The position numbers and the translations under genes are program-made. Under the pieces are notes generated by a model, which searched no databases, had not been told where the DNA came from, and saw only the letters and a list, made by a program, of their open reading frames with translations. This document shows positions 1 through 9,695 of a DNA stretch of 30,169 bases, in pieces (the stretch's first letter is position 1; each line of letters opens with the position of its first letter). The stretch is from Scleroderma bovista (taxonomy: Eukaryota; Basidiomycota; Agaricomycetes; Boletales; Sclerodermataceae), in assembly GCA_037178675.1 (NCBI GenBank), contig JAYMGJ010000810.1, positions 1 through 30,169 on the forward strand. The letters run 5' to 3'.

Positions 1-236
1 CCCATGAAGGGGGAAAACGTGAGCCACGAAGTGAACTGAAGGGCGAGGTAATACTTCTCCGTCCATCAAGGATCCCATCCCGCCTTCTCATCCGCAGAAT
101 GGATGGCAGAACTTCCCAAAGGATGCCCCACCACCATCCACACATCGTGAAAAAACCAATGAATTTATCCATACTAAACCCAGCCGAACGAACGTTCCCC
201 ATGAAAAGGTCCAAGACCGCCGAAGGCCCTGGAAAA
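1..236. other. No recognisable gene
   Basis: I see no open frame of useful length, no splice-bounded exon that I recognise and no repeat in this stretch. It may be the decayed end of a gene beyond the window edge. Confidence 0.4.
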
Positions 237-315
237 TCAGACAGTACCGCTTAGTGAGTACTCCCTGTCCGCAAGTACCTCCGTATGCTGACTCGGACGC
301 AAAATCTTCATGTAA

Positions 316-423
316 GGATGTTCATGGATTTTCAATTCCACCGTGATCAATGGAAGCTGAGTCATGCCACTGGCCCACACGATGTGCTGCACGGGAAGGG
401 CACCCTCTTCAGTGGACACAGCT
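316..423 (+). repeat. Inverted repeat copy A, ankyrin-like scrap
   Basis: About 108 bp here reappear in inverted orientation at 5,735-5,843. The best block is the run of bases 372-423, which differs from its partner at only a few positions. One frame (about 350-420) reads like a damaged ankyrin repeat start, with HWPTRCAAREGHPLQW against the family pattern GxTPLHxAAxxGH. The open frame continues to about 610 without further ankyrin similarity. The repeat could be a duplicated gene fragment rather than a transposon end. Confidence 0.55.
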
Positions 424-649
424 GTACAATAAAGATGGGAGATGGGACCGGAACTTGTGTGGAAGAGAATGGCACGAGCCTCACCCGACCCCCGCGACGC
501 GTTTCGAAGCCTTCGTTACCCGAAAGCCTCCCCCGTTTCGACCCAGGATCTTGGGCATATACGAGCGTCAAGGCTGGTTGTCTGGTATGTCACTCGGTCG
601 TTATGACTGACCCCGCGAGAGTCGATTGAAGGGGAGAATGCGGTACCGG

Positions 650-1240
650 TGGTAACTAGCGCCGCTGTGCCATCACGACTAGGTGCTGTACAGCATGAAT
701 CAGTCTGGACATCAGATATCAAATTCCGAATTACTTACCAGTTGCCGCGCCGTTGTCGCGGGCTTGTTCTGACCAAAAAAGCCTCCGTGACTACCAAAAG
801 TACCAGCTGTGTTGGTATTGGTCAACAAACTCGTTCCCGTGGTTGCAGTAGTGTTGGTAGATCCAAAGGTACCTGCACCCCCGCCAAACCCAGAGGTGCC
901 TCCCCCAAAGGCACCAAAGGCAATAGCGGGTTAACGTATACCGAAGATAGAGGCTGTTGTCGCGCTGATTGTCGCGTTCTGTCTAAAGCTGCCTATGATC
1001 CAAAGATACCAACTTGCTCAGCAAACAAGGAGAGAAAAAGAAAGACCCTAAAGATACGAAAGTGGGTGGTGGTATTAGAGGTGCCCAGGTTGCTAGACAT
1101 TGGGTTTGGAACGTGTTGCTGCTGGGGGACACGATCGTTCATATGGTCGAGTGGAAAAGAGGTAATGACTTGTACATACCTCCGCTCCGGAAGGTGCCTG
1201 GTTGTCCAAAGGCTATTCCTTGCTGTTGCTGCTGTAGGTT
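650..1240 (-). pseudogene. FG-repeat nucleoporin remnant (NUP98/NSP1-like)
   Basis: FG-nucleoporins line the nuclear pore channel and bind transport receptors through Phe-Gly repeats. The minus strand from about 930 down to 735 reads as low-complexity Gly/Thr/Ser/Asn sequence with motifs AFGAFGGG, SGFGGG, GTFGSTN, GTFGS and FFGQNKPATT. Upstream, at about 1,020-940, are VGIFGS, a stop and SIFGI. A small exon at 1,180-1,231 reads QQQQGIAFGQPGTF; it is bounded by a branch-like CTAAC plus CTACAG acceptor and a GTATGT donor. Stops and frame changes between these pieces show decay. The composition is typical of fungal NUP98/NUP145-class proteins, but the exact paralogue cannot be fixed. No autoproteolytic or coiled-coil domain is visible. 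Confidence 0.6.
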
Positions 1241-1371
1241 AGCCCACGATGGACTGAGTCCGTCCCTTCAGCACCAATCGCGTCCTCGTCGTTGCGGACG
1301 TCCTTGATGTTCGCAATGCTGACCAAGGCTAGGAATATCATACCCGCGGGGGACACCAAAAGTTTAGAAGG

Positions 1372-1480
1372 TTGACGGGGCGGTTCAACGCAGTCGAAAC
1401 GAAAGCCGACATTCAACCCGTTCTCAACGAGTTCGTGACACCGCACATAGAATCCTTCAAGGCACTGTTCAATGACCCAA
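1372..1480 (+). pseudogene. Possible RNA polymerase I subunit 2 (RPA2/RPA135) N-terminal fragment
   Basis: A short plus-strand frame has the pattern VLNEFVTPHIESFKALFNDP. The N-termini of fungal RPA2 proteins begin with a comparable segment in which a helix is followed by PHIxSFNAL. This subunit forms half of the Pol I active-site cleft for rRNA synthesis. Further downstream, about 1,572-1,625, another frame reads VPDRDTWG, which could be the next RPA2 segment after a frame change. The rest of the roughly 1,100-residue protein is absent, so at best this is a fragment. The match rests on about 25 residues and could be chance. Confidence 0.33.
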
Positions 1481-1740
1481 AGGCGACGGGGACGACCAAG
1501 GGTTACTCTCACTCGGACGCGACGGAAGCAGGGAGGATGAAATTTCAAATTTGCACATTCTCCACCCAAGAATAGGATCGAAGAGGCGTCCCTGAGGGTT
1601 CCAGACCGTGATACATGGGGCATAGAACTTCGAAAAATCATTGCCGTCTGTGCTTGCGCAGTAGTTTCACTTCATGACATGGATTCGTAGGCTTGCGAAC
1701 GTTTAACTTCATACAGGGATCGAATGCAGGCTAAAATATG

Positions 1741-3343
1741 TTAGAAGATCAACGCGGATACCAGCCTGTTGGAGTACTTGTGTATCATGGCAAGCTTTCC
1801 CCTGCGGACGAGCGGGCCAAGGTCTGGAAGAATATCACACTCACCCCAAGTCGACGGACACCTTCAAAACATATGGCTTCTCTCTGCTCCCCCTCCAGGA
1901 CAGAAACACCCGGTTGGCACTCAACTCGCGGACGTTCGGGGTCCTTGCATACTACCTTATGGCGTCCGCTCTCTACCAACAACAGCTCACTGAAGGCCTC
2001 TGTTTGACACAAGAAACCTTCGAGCGAGCCAAATCCATCCTAAACCATTCCTCATTACGCACAGGCCACGGCACAGGCTTTCCTGGCAACATTGCCTCCC
2101 TCTCTGCTGTTGCAGCATACCTTGCATCCGAGCAGTGCGTGTAAGCCTGATTATTTGTCGTTGACCCCCACTCGAGTGTACGCTATTCACAGGCTTGGAA
2201 CGAATGAGGTCACTCTCAAAACCGCTGCAGTCTCCGCATTCGTCCAGCGACGCGTGTTCGAGGATATCCTCAAGAAAGTGCGCAAAGCCATTCAGTTCGA
2301 CGATGACGACCAGGATCTCCGTGGCGCATCTGAAAACGTGACGCATACCAGAGTCTTGTCGCGTCTCATATCTCACAGGACGCGTTAGACGCGGTAGAAT
2401 GGATGGAGGAGGGGGAGGAGGCGCTGCCGGGTGCGGTGATGCTTCTATCTGCATGCGTGCATTCAATGATTGCCAGCACTCCGTGGCAAACAAGGAAATC
2501 TGTGCAGGCTACAATGTACCCTCGAAAACCCTCAAGAATATCACGAACACTCTCGACCTGCACTGCGGTGATATCGCAAACCGCATTCGCTCTGCCCTCC
2601 TTCATCAGTCGGCCAGCTCATCGGCTACTCCTTCAAAATCCTATCCGAACACCCATCTTCAATTACAGGCTTCCCTTAAAAAGTCACCGACGAAGTCTGC
2701 AATGATGGGACAGGCAGGTGAGCAAGAACTAACGCCATCTAAGCCTGCTCAGAAACGCGCTGTCGTTTTCTCTCAGTCAATACCCGATGACATGGACGAC
2801 GATGTGTCCTTCCCTGCAACGCCCACCATGAAGCGCAGGATAGACTCTCCTGCCAAAGTTACTGCTCGGGCGGGTATAGCCACCTTCCCTAGGAAACGCA
2901 CAACGAGGGTTACAGACAAAGACGCAGCTATGGCGGCGTTCCACGCAGCAATAACCGGCCAAGCCTCACACGTTTCTAGTCCAGCTTGGCCACCTCAACT
3001 TGTTCCTCCCTTGCCTCGTTTACTCAATACACACACTACCCCCGATGATGCCGATCCATCCACACCAAGGCGTCCCCGCACCTTACGCCCGTCAACATCC
3101 ACCATGAATGTAGGCTCCACGGCGAAATCATCTGTCGCTGTCACACCCACCCGTTCCGCTCTCCAAGCTTCCGCCTCTGCTCGCCCTCGGCGACGGTATT
3201 ACCCTGTGTTCCTGGATCAGCAGCAGTGGCTCGCTCGGGACCAGAGGGTTGAGCGGATATGGGCAGATGCAGCGAGACATTGCTCCAAGATGGTTGAGTT
3301 GTATGGACATCCGCTTGAGCGGTATCGGCCCGTGCTGGGGTGA
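1741..3343 (+). CDS. ORC6-like origin recognition complex protein, partial or damaged
   Basis: ORC6 is the small cyclin-fold subunit of the origin recognition complex, which loads MCM helicase at replication origins. The exon ending at 2,140 contains AKSILNHSS, then AAYLASEQ. A 52-nt intron (GTAAGC donor 2,141, CACAG acceptor 2,192) joins it to LGTNEVTLKTAAVSAFV and ILKKVRKAI. These fit the order of fungal ORC6 cyclin-like repeats. A second intron may end at 2,383 (CTCACAG), leading into DALDAVEWMEEGEEALPG. The long last frame (2,399-3,343) is Ser/Thr/Pro-rich with several S/T-P-x-K/R sites (possible CDK sites). It ends in a charged segment, RVERIWADAARHCSKMVELYGHP, before the stop. The frame changes near 1,860 and again near 2,450-2,500 without good introns, so it may be a pseudogene. 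The family assignment is from memory of the pattern and remains uncertain. Confidence 0.45.
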
Positions 3344-4129
3344 AGGGGTCATACTGTTCTTCTGACGTTGGTTTATGTTCTTAGTATATGCAATAGACTC
3401 TGCCAAGGTGTCTCGAAAGGTTGTTTGGAAAGTGAGTGTCATATCAGGATGCCCGTCATAATCAAGTTCTATGAGTGTTACCACTTCACTGGTGCGGCCT
3501 GGCCATTACAACGCAGTTTGGCATCTTGCGGATGAATGTCGTGCAACTGCATCAGACTCTCACGGCGCTGCTATGCGCGACATATTTCAACGGGAGTGCG
3601 TCCTCGTTCGCTTGAACTCTCACTACACAGTACTTTTGTGACACTTACCTGTAGATCGTCTCCACTCACTCGTCGACTTTACACACGATCGGGTCCAGTA
3701 CTATGGGTGCCTTGAAGACCGGCCCAGAAGGCACCGGCAGGTGGTGGGTATGGCATACCCGGTGGCCTGGAGGTCTTGGAAGACGAGTGGAGGGCAGGTG
3801 TCCCCTGTAATTGCATTTATATTGTCTATTTCGTGGACTTGAACCTGGGGGGGAAGTCCTACTCACTGCTACGCCATGTCGCGACTTGGCGGGTTTATTA
3901 CAGCCCTACCGTACACACTTGGGTCCGAGTGTCGCATATATCCTCGCCATACCTAGTAGGATTGGAAAGCGTGGCGAGCTGAACGCGCCAACGGGTAGAT
4001 GACAGTTTGTTATGCTCGGACTGACCTTGTCTCCCAACATCGTCGGTTGCCGCCATCCGCAACTAGAGCCCCATAAGTGACGAACGGAGCCATATATCTT
4101 GGGACGCAGCTCACCTAGGCAAGCAGGTG
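3344..4129. other. No recognisable gene between ORC6-like and BUB3 remnants
   Basis: Short open frames exist on both strands (for example 3,776-3,982 plus and 3,666-3,866 minus). None shows a domain I recognise. A good donor-like GTAAGT on the minus strand near 3,651 hints that a decayed exon may lie at about 3,660-3,800. The 3' part of the BUB3 remnant, expected here, cannot be traced. Confidence 0.35.
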
Positions 4130-5260
4130 GATATTGTCGCAGTCGCTTTTTGACTTTGTGGTCCCAGATTGAGACAGTGCCGTCTGAGCCTGCTGATGCG
4201 AATGTGTTGTATCTGGCGGGTAGATGCGAATCGGCAGACATGACATTGAGAAGGCGTGTGGGATATGAAAAAGAGAAAAAGGGAAAGGACGGAAACCAGC
4301 GAGTTAACCGGCCACACATGGTCTACATCGTCGATAGTCTGTGTGTGGCACTTGAACGCATATTTCTGGTCTGAACCTCTGGACTTGGGCCAAAGTATTC
4401 TACACCGATCCGGCCTTCGACAGAGCCAATCGCATAGCCTGTATCCCAATGTGCGTCAGTGTCAGTCGTCCCACTCGCCTTCAATGATAAAGTGAAGAAT
4501 AGGAAAAGAGAGCACCTTTTCGTTCTGCCCATAAACTTCAAACTACTCACCCTCGTCTGCACAGGCTCCACCATTTTCCTAATACCGTGTATATGAAATA
4601 GGCGATTCACCATGCCCACCACGGGTGTGTTGTTGACAAGGTCGAGGTTGTGAACGCGCTCAGGAAGGACGTGTGTTGGTATGGCACTGTCGGCGCTGGT
4701 GTTTGAAATACCAGCGGAAGCACGGCAATCCTAGAAGTTGAGCGAGAGATCCTATGAGCTGGTGATGAGCATGTCTAGGGATCAATGGGGCCTGTGGATC
4801 AGAGAGGATCAGGGCAGAGGATTGGGCATACTTTGTTCCCTTGCAAAGTTCATCACAGATCCCGCATTGGAAGGGTTCCTCAGATATATCATTCTCTCCG
4901 TCTCGAGATCGAGTCTAGCACCGTCGCGCGTGCATGTCAGCGGGAAGACAAGGAAATCGAGACATAAGTACGCACTCGCGCACTCCATCAACACCCTTGC
5001 GTCCTCTCCAAAAGCACACGCCAGTACTGCTGCTCGATGGCCAAATTTCGCTTGTTGCTGGTTTGCAGAGACATCGTAGAATTGCACGGTCTAGTATTGG
5101 TAAGTGTCGTTCCTTCCTTCCAAGAAGCGCTGCGCCAAGACAAGACGTACCGTGTCCCATGCCGAAATGAGAGGTCAGGATGAGAAGCTGAAATGTGCAC
5201 TTGGGAGATACTGTCGAATAGTGGAGGATCGTAGCTTGGTCTTTTGTGATTAATAGCATT
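4130..5260 (-). pseudogene. BUB3 spindle-checkpoint WD40 protein, broken copy
   Basis: BUB3 is a seven-bladed WD40 propeller that recruits BUB1/BUBR1 to phosphorylated kinetochore KNL1. Consecutive minus-strand exons match the family in order. They are ISQVHISASHPD then LISAWDT (about 5,215-5,151), a 60-nt intron (5,091-5,150), VQFYDVSANQQQAKFGHRAA (from 5,090), LDLETER and NFAREQS (about 4,920-4,830), LVNNTPVVGM and EPVQTRVSSLKFM (about 4,640-4,530), GYAIGSVEGRIGVEYFGPSP (about 4,443-4,390), KYAFKCH then DDVDHVWPVNS (about 4,375-4,310), and NTFASAGSDGTVSIWDHKVK (about 4,215-4,150). The frame breaks at PDL/LISAWDT, after CAFGED (where the SGGLD-type turn is lost), after NFAREQS (WDxRTxKxWDP strand unrecognisable) and after SPEVQ. 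The last blade is absent. Several introns keep GT/AG borders. This is a decayed copy; a functional BUB3 should exist elsewhere in the genome. Confidence 0.85.
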
Positions 5261-5496
5261 TTGTAAACGGATTCGGTATTCGATACATGGACTCACCTGG
5301 GGCTCCAATCTGACTCTGCAGTGTGGTTGTGGAAGGTATCACCTGATGCAGGTCAGATGGGCTATGTAAATCCACCAGGGAACTGAATTGCAATTCTACC
5401 AGTGTACAGTACAACAAAGCGCGCCGATGGAGAGTTCATGAACATGGGCAGAGGCGTAGGGAGTCCTGTGTGGTGGGGGAGACGGAGGGGGACGAG

Positions 5497-5799
5497 CTAG
5501 CGATCGATATCAGAAACGACACCTGCGCCTTGGAGAAAGGCACGAGCGGCGAGAAATTGCCCCTCCTTGTTGGTGGCCAGCGCCATGTGGCCTCTTTGTA
5601 CTGGGGTGTCGTGTTGGTGAACATCGGCGCCGAGGAGAGTGCATCGGACTTTCAAACACCCTTGTGGATGACCAGCTTGATGGCCACGACGCCGGCTTCG
5701 CGTCGTCCAGTTCACACTCGTGAGTGTCCGCTGAAGAGGGCGCCCTTCCCGTGCAGCATATCGTGTGGGCCAGTGGCCTGACTCAGTATTCAGCCCCAC
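5497..5799 (-). pseudogene. Ankyrin-repeat protein remnant
   Basis: The frame contains SGHWPTRYAAREGRPLQRTL, resembling GHTPLHYAAREGH, and then GADVHQHDTPVQRGHMALA followed by KEGQFLAARAFLQGAG. The second part closely follows the ankyrin consensus GADVNxxDxxGxTALxxAxxEGHxxVARxLLxxGA. Only about two repeats remain and the stretch between them does not fit the repeat spacing, so one or more deletions or frame changes are likely. The first repeat is shared in inverted orientation with 350-423. Its 5' end runs to within about 55 bp of the divergent HMG-box gene. Confidence 0.5.
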
Positions 5800-5843
5800 T
5801 GATCATGGCGGAGTCGAAGGTACCCATGAACATCCTGGACTCT
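5735..5843 (-). repeat. Inverted repeat copy B, partner of 316-423
   Basis: Read on the minus strand, this segment aligns with 316-423 from the shared AGGATGTTCATGG to the shared GGACAC, with small indels and scattered substitutions. Similarity stops sharply after GGACAC on both sides. About 5.3 kb containing the nucleoporin, RPA2-like, ORC6-like and BUB3 remnants lies between the two copies. Confidence 0.6.
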
Positions 5844-5853
5844 TGCAGACGGC

Positions 5854-6619
5854 ATGCCGCCACTCGTTGACAATCCCAACCCACCGATGACATACACGTT
5901 CTTCACCGACATGACTCCCATCACCAGTCTAAGCTCCGACCCCATCTTCGCATTCGATCCCGTCTGGGAATGTCCCGTTTCCTTCGAACCAGCCATCGCC
6001 GACATCGCATGCGAGTCTGACCCTCTCGACATTCAGATTTCATTCTATGGTGGCCCAGAACGCACGAGCCACAGCAAGAAACGCGACGCATCGTACATTC
6101 CTCGTCCACCTAATGCGTTTATCCTTTTCAGATCATCATTCATCCGGAGCCAGCAGGCTCCAGAAAAGGTCGAGGGGAACCACAGCACCCTTTCAAAGAT
6201 AGTTGGTGCGTCTCATTCACGTCTAGACAGAGTGAAAACACGAGGTCACGCGATGACGATGTGCAGGTAAATACTGGAAGACGCTCCCCCGCGAGGAATG
6301 TGAAATATGGGAGGCAAAAGCTCTGGTCGCACAGGCAGAACACAGGAAAAGGTACCCTGACTGGAGGTTCCGTCCCGGAGCCAATGCGCTCGCCAAACTC
6401 AAAGTGAAAGACGGCCCTTCCCCGAATCGGAGACGACATTCCCAGTCAGGGAGAAAGACGCGACCACGAGGAGAGTCGAATGCAAATAAGAAAAGTAAAG
6501 ACGAGCGGTGTGCGATTATCGCGGATTTATTGGTGGAGGGTAAGACAGGCGTGGATCTGGAGGATGCAGTAAAGAAATGGGAGAATCAGAACAAGGCAGA
6601 GGTGGGTGGGGGTCAGTGA
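5854..6619 (+). CDS. HMG-box (MATA_HMG) transcription factor, N-terminal part
   Basis: The protein starts at ATG 5,854. The first exon ends at 6,205, a 61-nt intron (GTGCGT donor 6,206, TGCAG acceptor 6,266) follows, and the second exon runs to a stop at 6,619 (234 residues). The HMG box occupies roughly residues 85-155: YIPRPPNAFILFRSSFIRSQ, NHSTLSKIVG, then WKTLPREECEIWEAKA and HRKRYPDWRFRP. These are the hallmark positions of the sequence-specific MATA_HMG class that includes basidiomycete pheromone-response and mating regulators. Basic stretches (NRRRHSQSGRKTRPR) after the box could be a nuclear signal. The stop at 6,617 looks secondary, because the adjoining +1 frame continues with a typical C-terminal region (next entry). 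The break lies in a G-rich run at about 6,600-6,613. Confidence 0.75.
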
Positions 6620-7028
6620 GGGCGATCCGGGTAAAGGCGAGCATAAGACTGAGGATACCGTCGAAGATGCTCGTACGCATGCGCGATCGCAGACGCCTGA
6701 TGCCGTCGATACCTGGTTCAAGATCCCGCTCACGGCCATGTTCAAACGGTCCCTATCTGCGCCCGCATCCCAGTCTTCGCCTGAGGACCTCCAGCAACAC
6801 TCGCCGCCTTCACAAGCACAAACCCGCCAAGCCTCGCTCGGAAGCGCATTCACCAACGTTTCATACGATATGTACGACACCCCACTCGCGTCGTACAAAG
6901 ATATCACTAGCAGCGGTGGGGATGGCGCTGGCCACCAACACGCAGGGGCGACCCTCGACTCAATCGGCGACCTCTCGCCGCTCGTGCTTCCCTCTCTTCT
7001 CGAAGGCTCACCTGCGCGATGGAATAAC
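6606..7028 (+). pseudogene. C-terminal region of the HMG-box protein, out of frame and truncated
   Basis: This frame carries WFKIPLTAMFKRSLSAPASQ followed by Ser/Pro/Gln-rich sequence and SIGDLSPLVLPSLLEGSP. The KIPL..MFKRSLSAPAS segment is a feature I associate with the region after the box in basidiomycete HMG proteins. It overlaps the N-terminal frame with a +1 offset, so a one- or two-base indel in the G-run near 6,605 most simply explains the split. At 7,029 the frame meets a strong GTAAGT donor with no convincing acceptor or further exon before AT-rich repeat sequence. The gene therefore appears cut within its next intron. Confidence 0.55.
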
Positions 7029-7657
7029 GTAAGTATGGAAAGCCAGAGAGTCGCGGTCCATTTGCAAACTTCACACGCCGGAATTCAAACTCGCTTTGGC
7101 AAATGTCCGAAGTGAGACTCCAGATACCGTTTTGCTAATCTTGAAATACGAAATTTATTTTGCCAATCTTGAAATACAAATTTCATTTTATCAAAGTTGT
7201 AAGTCCAAACCTGTAAGTTGGGTTGTCAAAGTTGAAAAGTTGCAAGTCAAAGTCAGAAAGTTGCAAGTAAAAACTTCAAATACACTAAGTACAAGTGCTG
7301 TATTCTGCTGATCTCATAGGTCTATGAAACTCAAGTGGTAGTATGGGCAAAGTTCTAACCCAACTGCCACTGACAGACTCATCCAAAAAGGGTAGACCTG
7401 TCAGCACATCCCTTTTTGGGACAAGTCTAGTGTTGCCACAAACCAGACTGGACTCAAAAAGTTCATTTGACTTCATTTTTCCAAACTTGAACAAACTGAA
7501 GTCAAACAACTGCTAGTCTACTACTTCATCTGCTTTCATCTGACTTAGGCTCTGTGAAAAACTCCAGCCAGGAGTTATTGACATGTTATTCACTAGTTAT
7601 TGATGCCCTCCTACCATCATCACTGTGTTGAAGCAATACCTATATATGTAGAGGAAC
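7029..7657. other. AT-rich spacer with small repeats and a hairpin
   Basis: There is no gene here. A 28-bp unit containing AATCTTGAAATAC is repeated in tandem at about 7,131-7,186, and AAGTTGCAAGT recurs at about 7,237-7,270. An imperfect 19-bp inverted repeat pairs 7,375-7,392 with 7,410-7,428 (arms around CCAAAAAGGG). Base composition changes abruptly from the GC-richer HMG gene at about 7,080. The block is probably an older, unclassified insertion into the HMG gene that itself received the copia element. Confidence 0.5.
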
Positions 7658-7906
7658 TGCTACTCCAACTCACCTGTTAGGTGGAGTGCACAACCTGAGA
7701 TGGTAGCGGTAGCTGGTCAAGAGCTGTTTTATTATATAAGCGATGAACACTGTTTATATACAACAAACATTGTGACACGTGACTGTGACATGTGACATGT
7801 AACATCTACTCTAAAGAGGACTATTACTAAGTCTACACTAATATGGATCGCAGTCTTGTGCACACTTCGTCGATGGTTTATGCCGGGTGCACGTGCGACT
7901 TCAACA
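7658..7906 (-). repeat. Ty1/copia 3' LTR
   Basis: This 249-bp sequence is repeated at 25,496-25,758. Read on the minus strand it starts TGTTGAAGTCGC and ends in CA, the usual LTR termini. Differences from the partner are a 7-bp TAGCTGG segment missing in the partner, a shorter run of GTGACATGTGACA-type repeats, and scattered substitutions. The divergence marks this as an older insertion than the gypsy LTRs inside it. The 5 bp outside (GGAAC, 7,653-7,657) cannot be matched to a target-site duplication on the far side. Confidence 0.85.
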
Positions 7907-7917
7907 CTCCCCCTCGC
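7907..7917 (-). other. Copia polypurine tract
   Basis: On the minus strand GCGAGGGGGAG directly abuts the first base of the 3' LTR. Position and sequence fit the plus-strand priming site of an LTR retrotransposon and fix the LTR border. Confidence 0.8.
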
Positions 7918-7952
7918 TGTGCTGCACGTAGAGCACTTCAGCGAATAAGGCG

Positions 7953-9683
7953 CTAGATGCTGCCAGAGGGAAACTGTAAGCCTAGTTGAGCTCTGAACTT
8001 CGCGAATTTCTCGCGTGGTAAGTTCTTGGTGAGCAGATCGGCGGGATTCTCAGCACCATCAATAAAGAATAATTCTACGTTACCTTTCGCGACTGACTCG
8101 CGGATTCCGTGGTAGCGGATGTCGATGTGCTTGGAGCGAGGCTCCATTACAGGGTTGGATGCCATGAATATGGACCCCTGATTATCACCACAAATCGGGA
8201 TAGCTTTCAGCTTATAGCCGAGCTCACCGAGTAAACTCCGAATCCAGGTGACTTGGTGAGCGCAATCGCTCAAAGCCATGTATTCAGCCTCAGTGGACGA
8301 GTACGCAATAGTCTTCTGCACACGAGAAGTCCAACTGATCAAGCCATCTGCAAGCTTCAGGTAGAAACCTGTCTGCGAGAGGCGAGAGGTAGGGTCTGAT
8401 CCCCAATCTGAGTCCGTGCATGCAATCAGGCCAGCACCGGATCCACCATTGTACACTAGGGAGTAATTAGGTGTACCAATCAAGTAGTGACAGATATAAA
8501 GCGCTTTGGATAGGTGGTCCTGGGATGGGTTCGCGGCATGGCGTGAGAGGTGCATGACTGCAAAGGCAATGTCGGGCCTAGTGCCTAACATAAGGTACAG
8601 GAGGGACCCAATAACCGTCTGGAAACGGGAGTGGAGTTCCGCATCAACAGGCTCTGTATTTTTGGTGGCATAGTAGCCAGCCGGCAGTGGGGTGCTTGCG
8701 GACTTTGCATTGAGCATGCCACAGCATTCGATGACCTTTTGTAGGTACGCGCATTGATCCAGGTGGATAGCATGACCTTTGCAAGTGATTCGTATACAGA
8801 GGAACTCCTTAGGTTCTCCAAGGTCTCTGCACTCCCATTTGCGCATGAACTGCACTTTAATGGCATCAACAACAGCCTTGTTAGGGCCACAGAATAAAGC
8901 GTCGTCAACATAGATAATACCAATGACGATGTTGGTGCCTTTCTTCTTATAGAAGAAGAAGCCTGCTTCAGACTTAAGGCGCTCAAACCTGAGCTCCTTG
9001 AGAGACTCATCGAGTGTGCGCCACCAAGCTAGGCCAGCCTGTTTGAGGCCATAGAGGGCATGCCAGAGGTGGAGCACTTTGCGCTCTTGCCCAGGAACTG
9101 CAAACCCTTTGGGTTGTTCCATATAGATGTCTTCATCGAGCTTGCCATACAAGTAGGCGCTCCGAACGTCGAGTCCAGTGATATACCAGTTTTCAAGTGC
9201 GGCAAGCACAAGCATGAGGCGCACTGTTTCAAAGTGCACGACTGGTGAGAAGACCTGGTCGAAATCTAATCCCTTGACCTGGGAGAAGCCTTTCGCTACT
9301 AAGCAGGCTTTCTTGCGGCCATCTGACTTGACGTTGAAGACCCATTGATTCTTAATGACCTTCCGGTCTCGGGGACAGTCAACTAGCTCAAAGACTTTGC
9401 GCTTTCGCAGCACGTCAAGCTCTTCTTGGCAAGCAAGTCGCCAGAGTTTCTGCTCAGCTTGGGGTAAGTGAGCGATGTCCTTGTAGGACCAGTTGCGGAT
9501 ACTCTCATATTGAGGCTCGCGGGTTTCGAGGGCTTTGCCCATCAGGTATCGGACTAGGTTTGCTCCCCCTTCCTTGCACATCTTTTGCACATCTTCCTCA
9601 CTGGGCGTTGCAGAGGTGTCGGGGAAACCACCAGGGATATGGTCTGGTGTGTCTGGTTGTGGGGGCCTAGGGGCCTCACCCAC
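7953..9683 (-). CDS. Copia reverse transcriptase - RNase H
   Basis: This is the 576-residue C-terminal half of copia Pol, which copies element RNA into DNA and degrades the template. RT_Ty1 features: WRLACQEELDVL, NQWVFNVKSDGRKKACLVAK, DFDQVFSPVV, the LDVRSAYLYGKLDEDIYMEQP block and the catalytic IIYVDDALF (about residue 260). RNase H features: CTDSDWGSD, SSTEAEYMAL and GDNQGS followed by SKHIDIRYH. Both active sites look complete. It is open to the stop at 7,953. The apparent start is a GTG just after an in-frame TGA at 9,696. The frame upstream of that stop continues the same protein, so this is one polyprotein with a nonsense codon. Confidence 0.88.
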   Translation of the reverse strand: MGEAPRPPQPDTPDHIPGGFPDTSATPSEEDVQKMCKEGGANLVRYLMGKALETREPQYESIRNWSYKDIAHLPQAEQKLWRLACQEELDVLRKRKVFELVDCPRDRKVIKNQWVFNVKSDGRKKACLVAKGFSQVKGLDFDQVFSPVVHFETVRLMLVLAALENWYITGLDVRSAYLYGKLDEDIYMEQPKGFAVPGQERKVLHLWHALYGLKQAGLAWWRTLDESLKELRFERLKSEAGFFFYKKKGTNIVIGIIYVDDALFCGPNKAVVDAIKVQFMRKWECRDLGEPKEFLCIRITCKGHAIHLDQCAYLQKVIECCGMLNAKSASTPLPAGYYATKNTEPVDAELHSRFQTVIGSLLYLMLGTRPDIAFAVMHLSRHAANPSQDHLSKALYICHYLIGTPNYSLVYNGGSGAGLIACTDSDWGSDPTSRLSQTGFYLKLADGLISWTSRVQKTIAYSSTEAEYMALSDCAHQVTWIRSLLGELGYKLKAIPICGDNQGSIFMASNPVMEPRSKHIDIRYHGIRESVAKGNVELFFIDGAENPADLLTKNLPREKFAKFRAQLGLQFPSGSI

Positions 9684-9695
9684 TGTTTCTCGCCA

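Noticed and set aside
3666..3982. Extra exons of BUB3 or of a splicing factor
   Set aside because: Pro/Gly-rich readings were tempting (PPGMPYPPPAGAFW) but are too short and interrupted to assign.
7096..7311. 71-codon frame with KLQVK repeats
   Set aside because: Derived from short tandem repeats in AT-rich spacer; no family resemblance.
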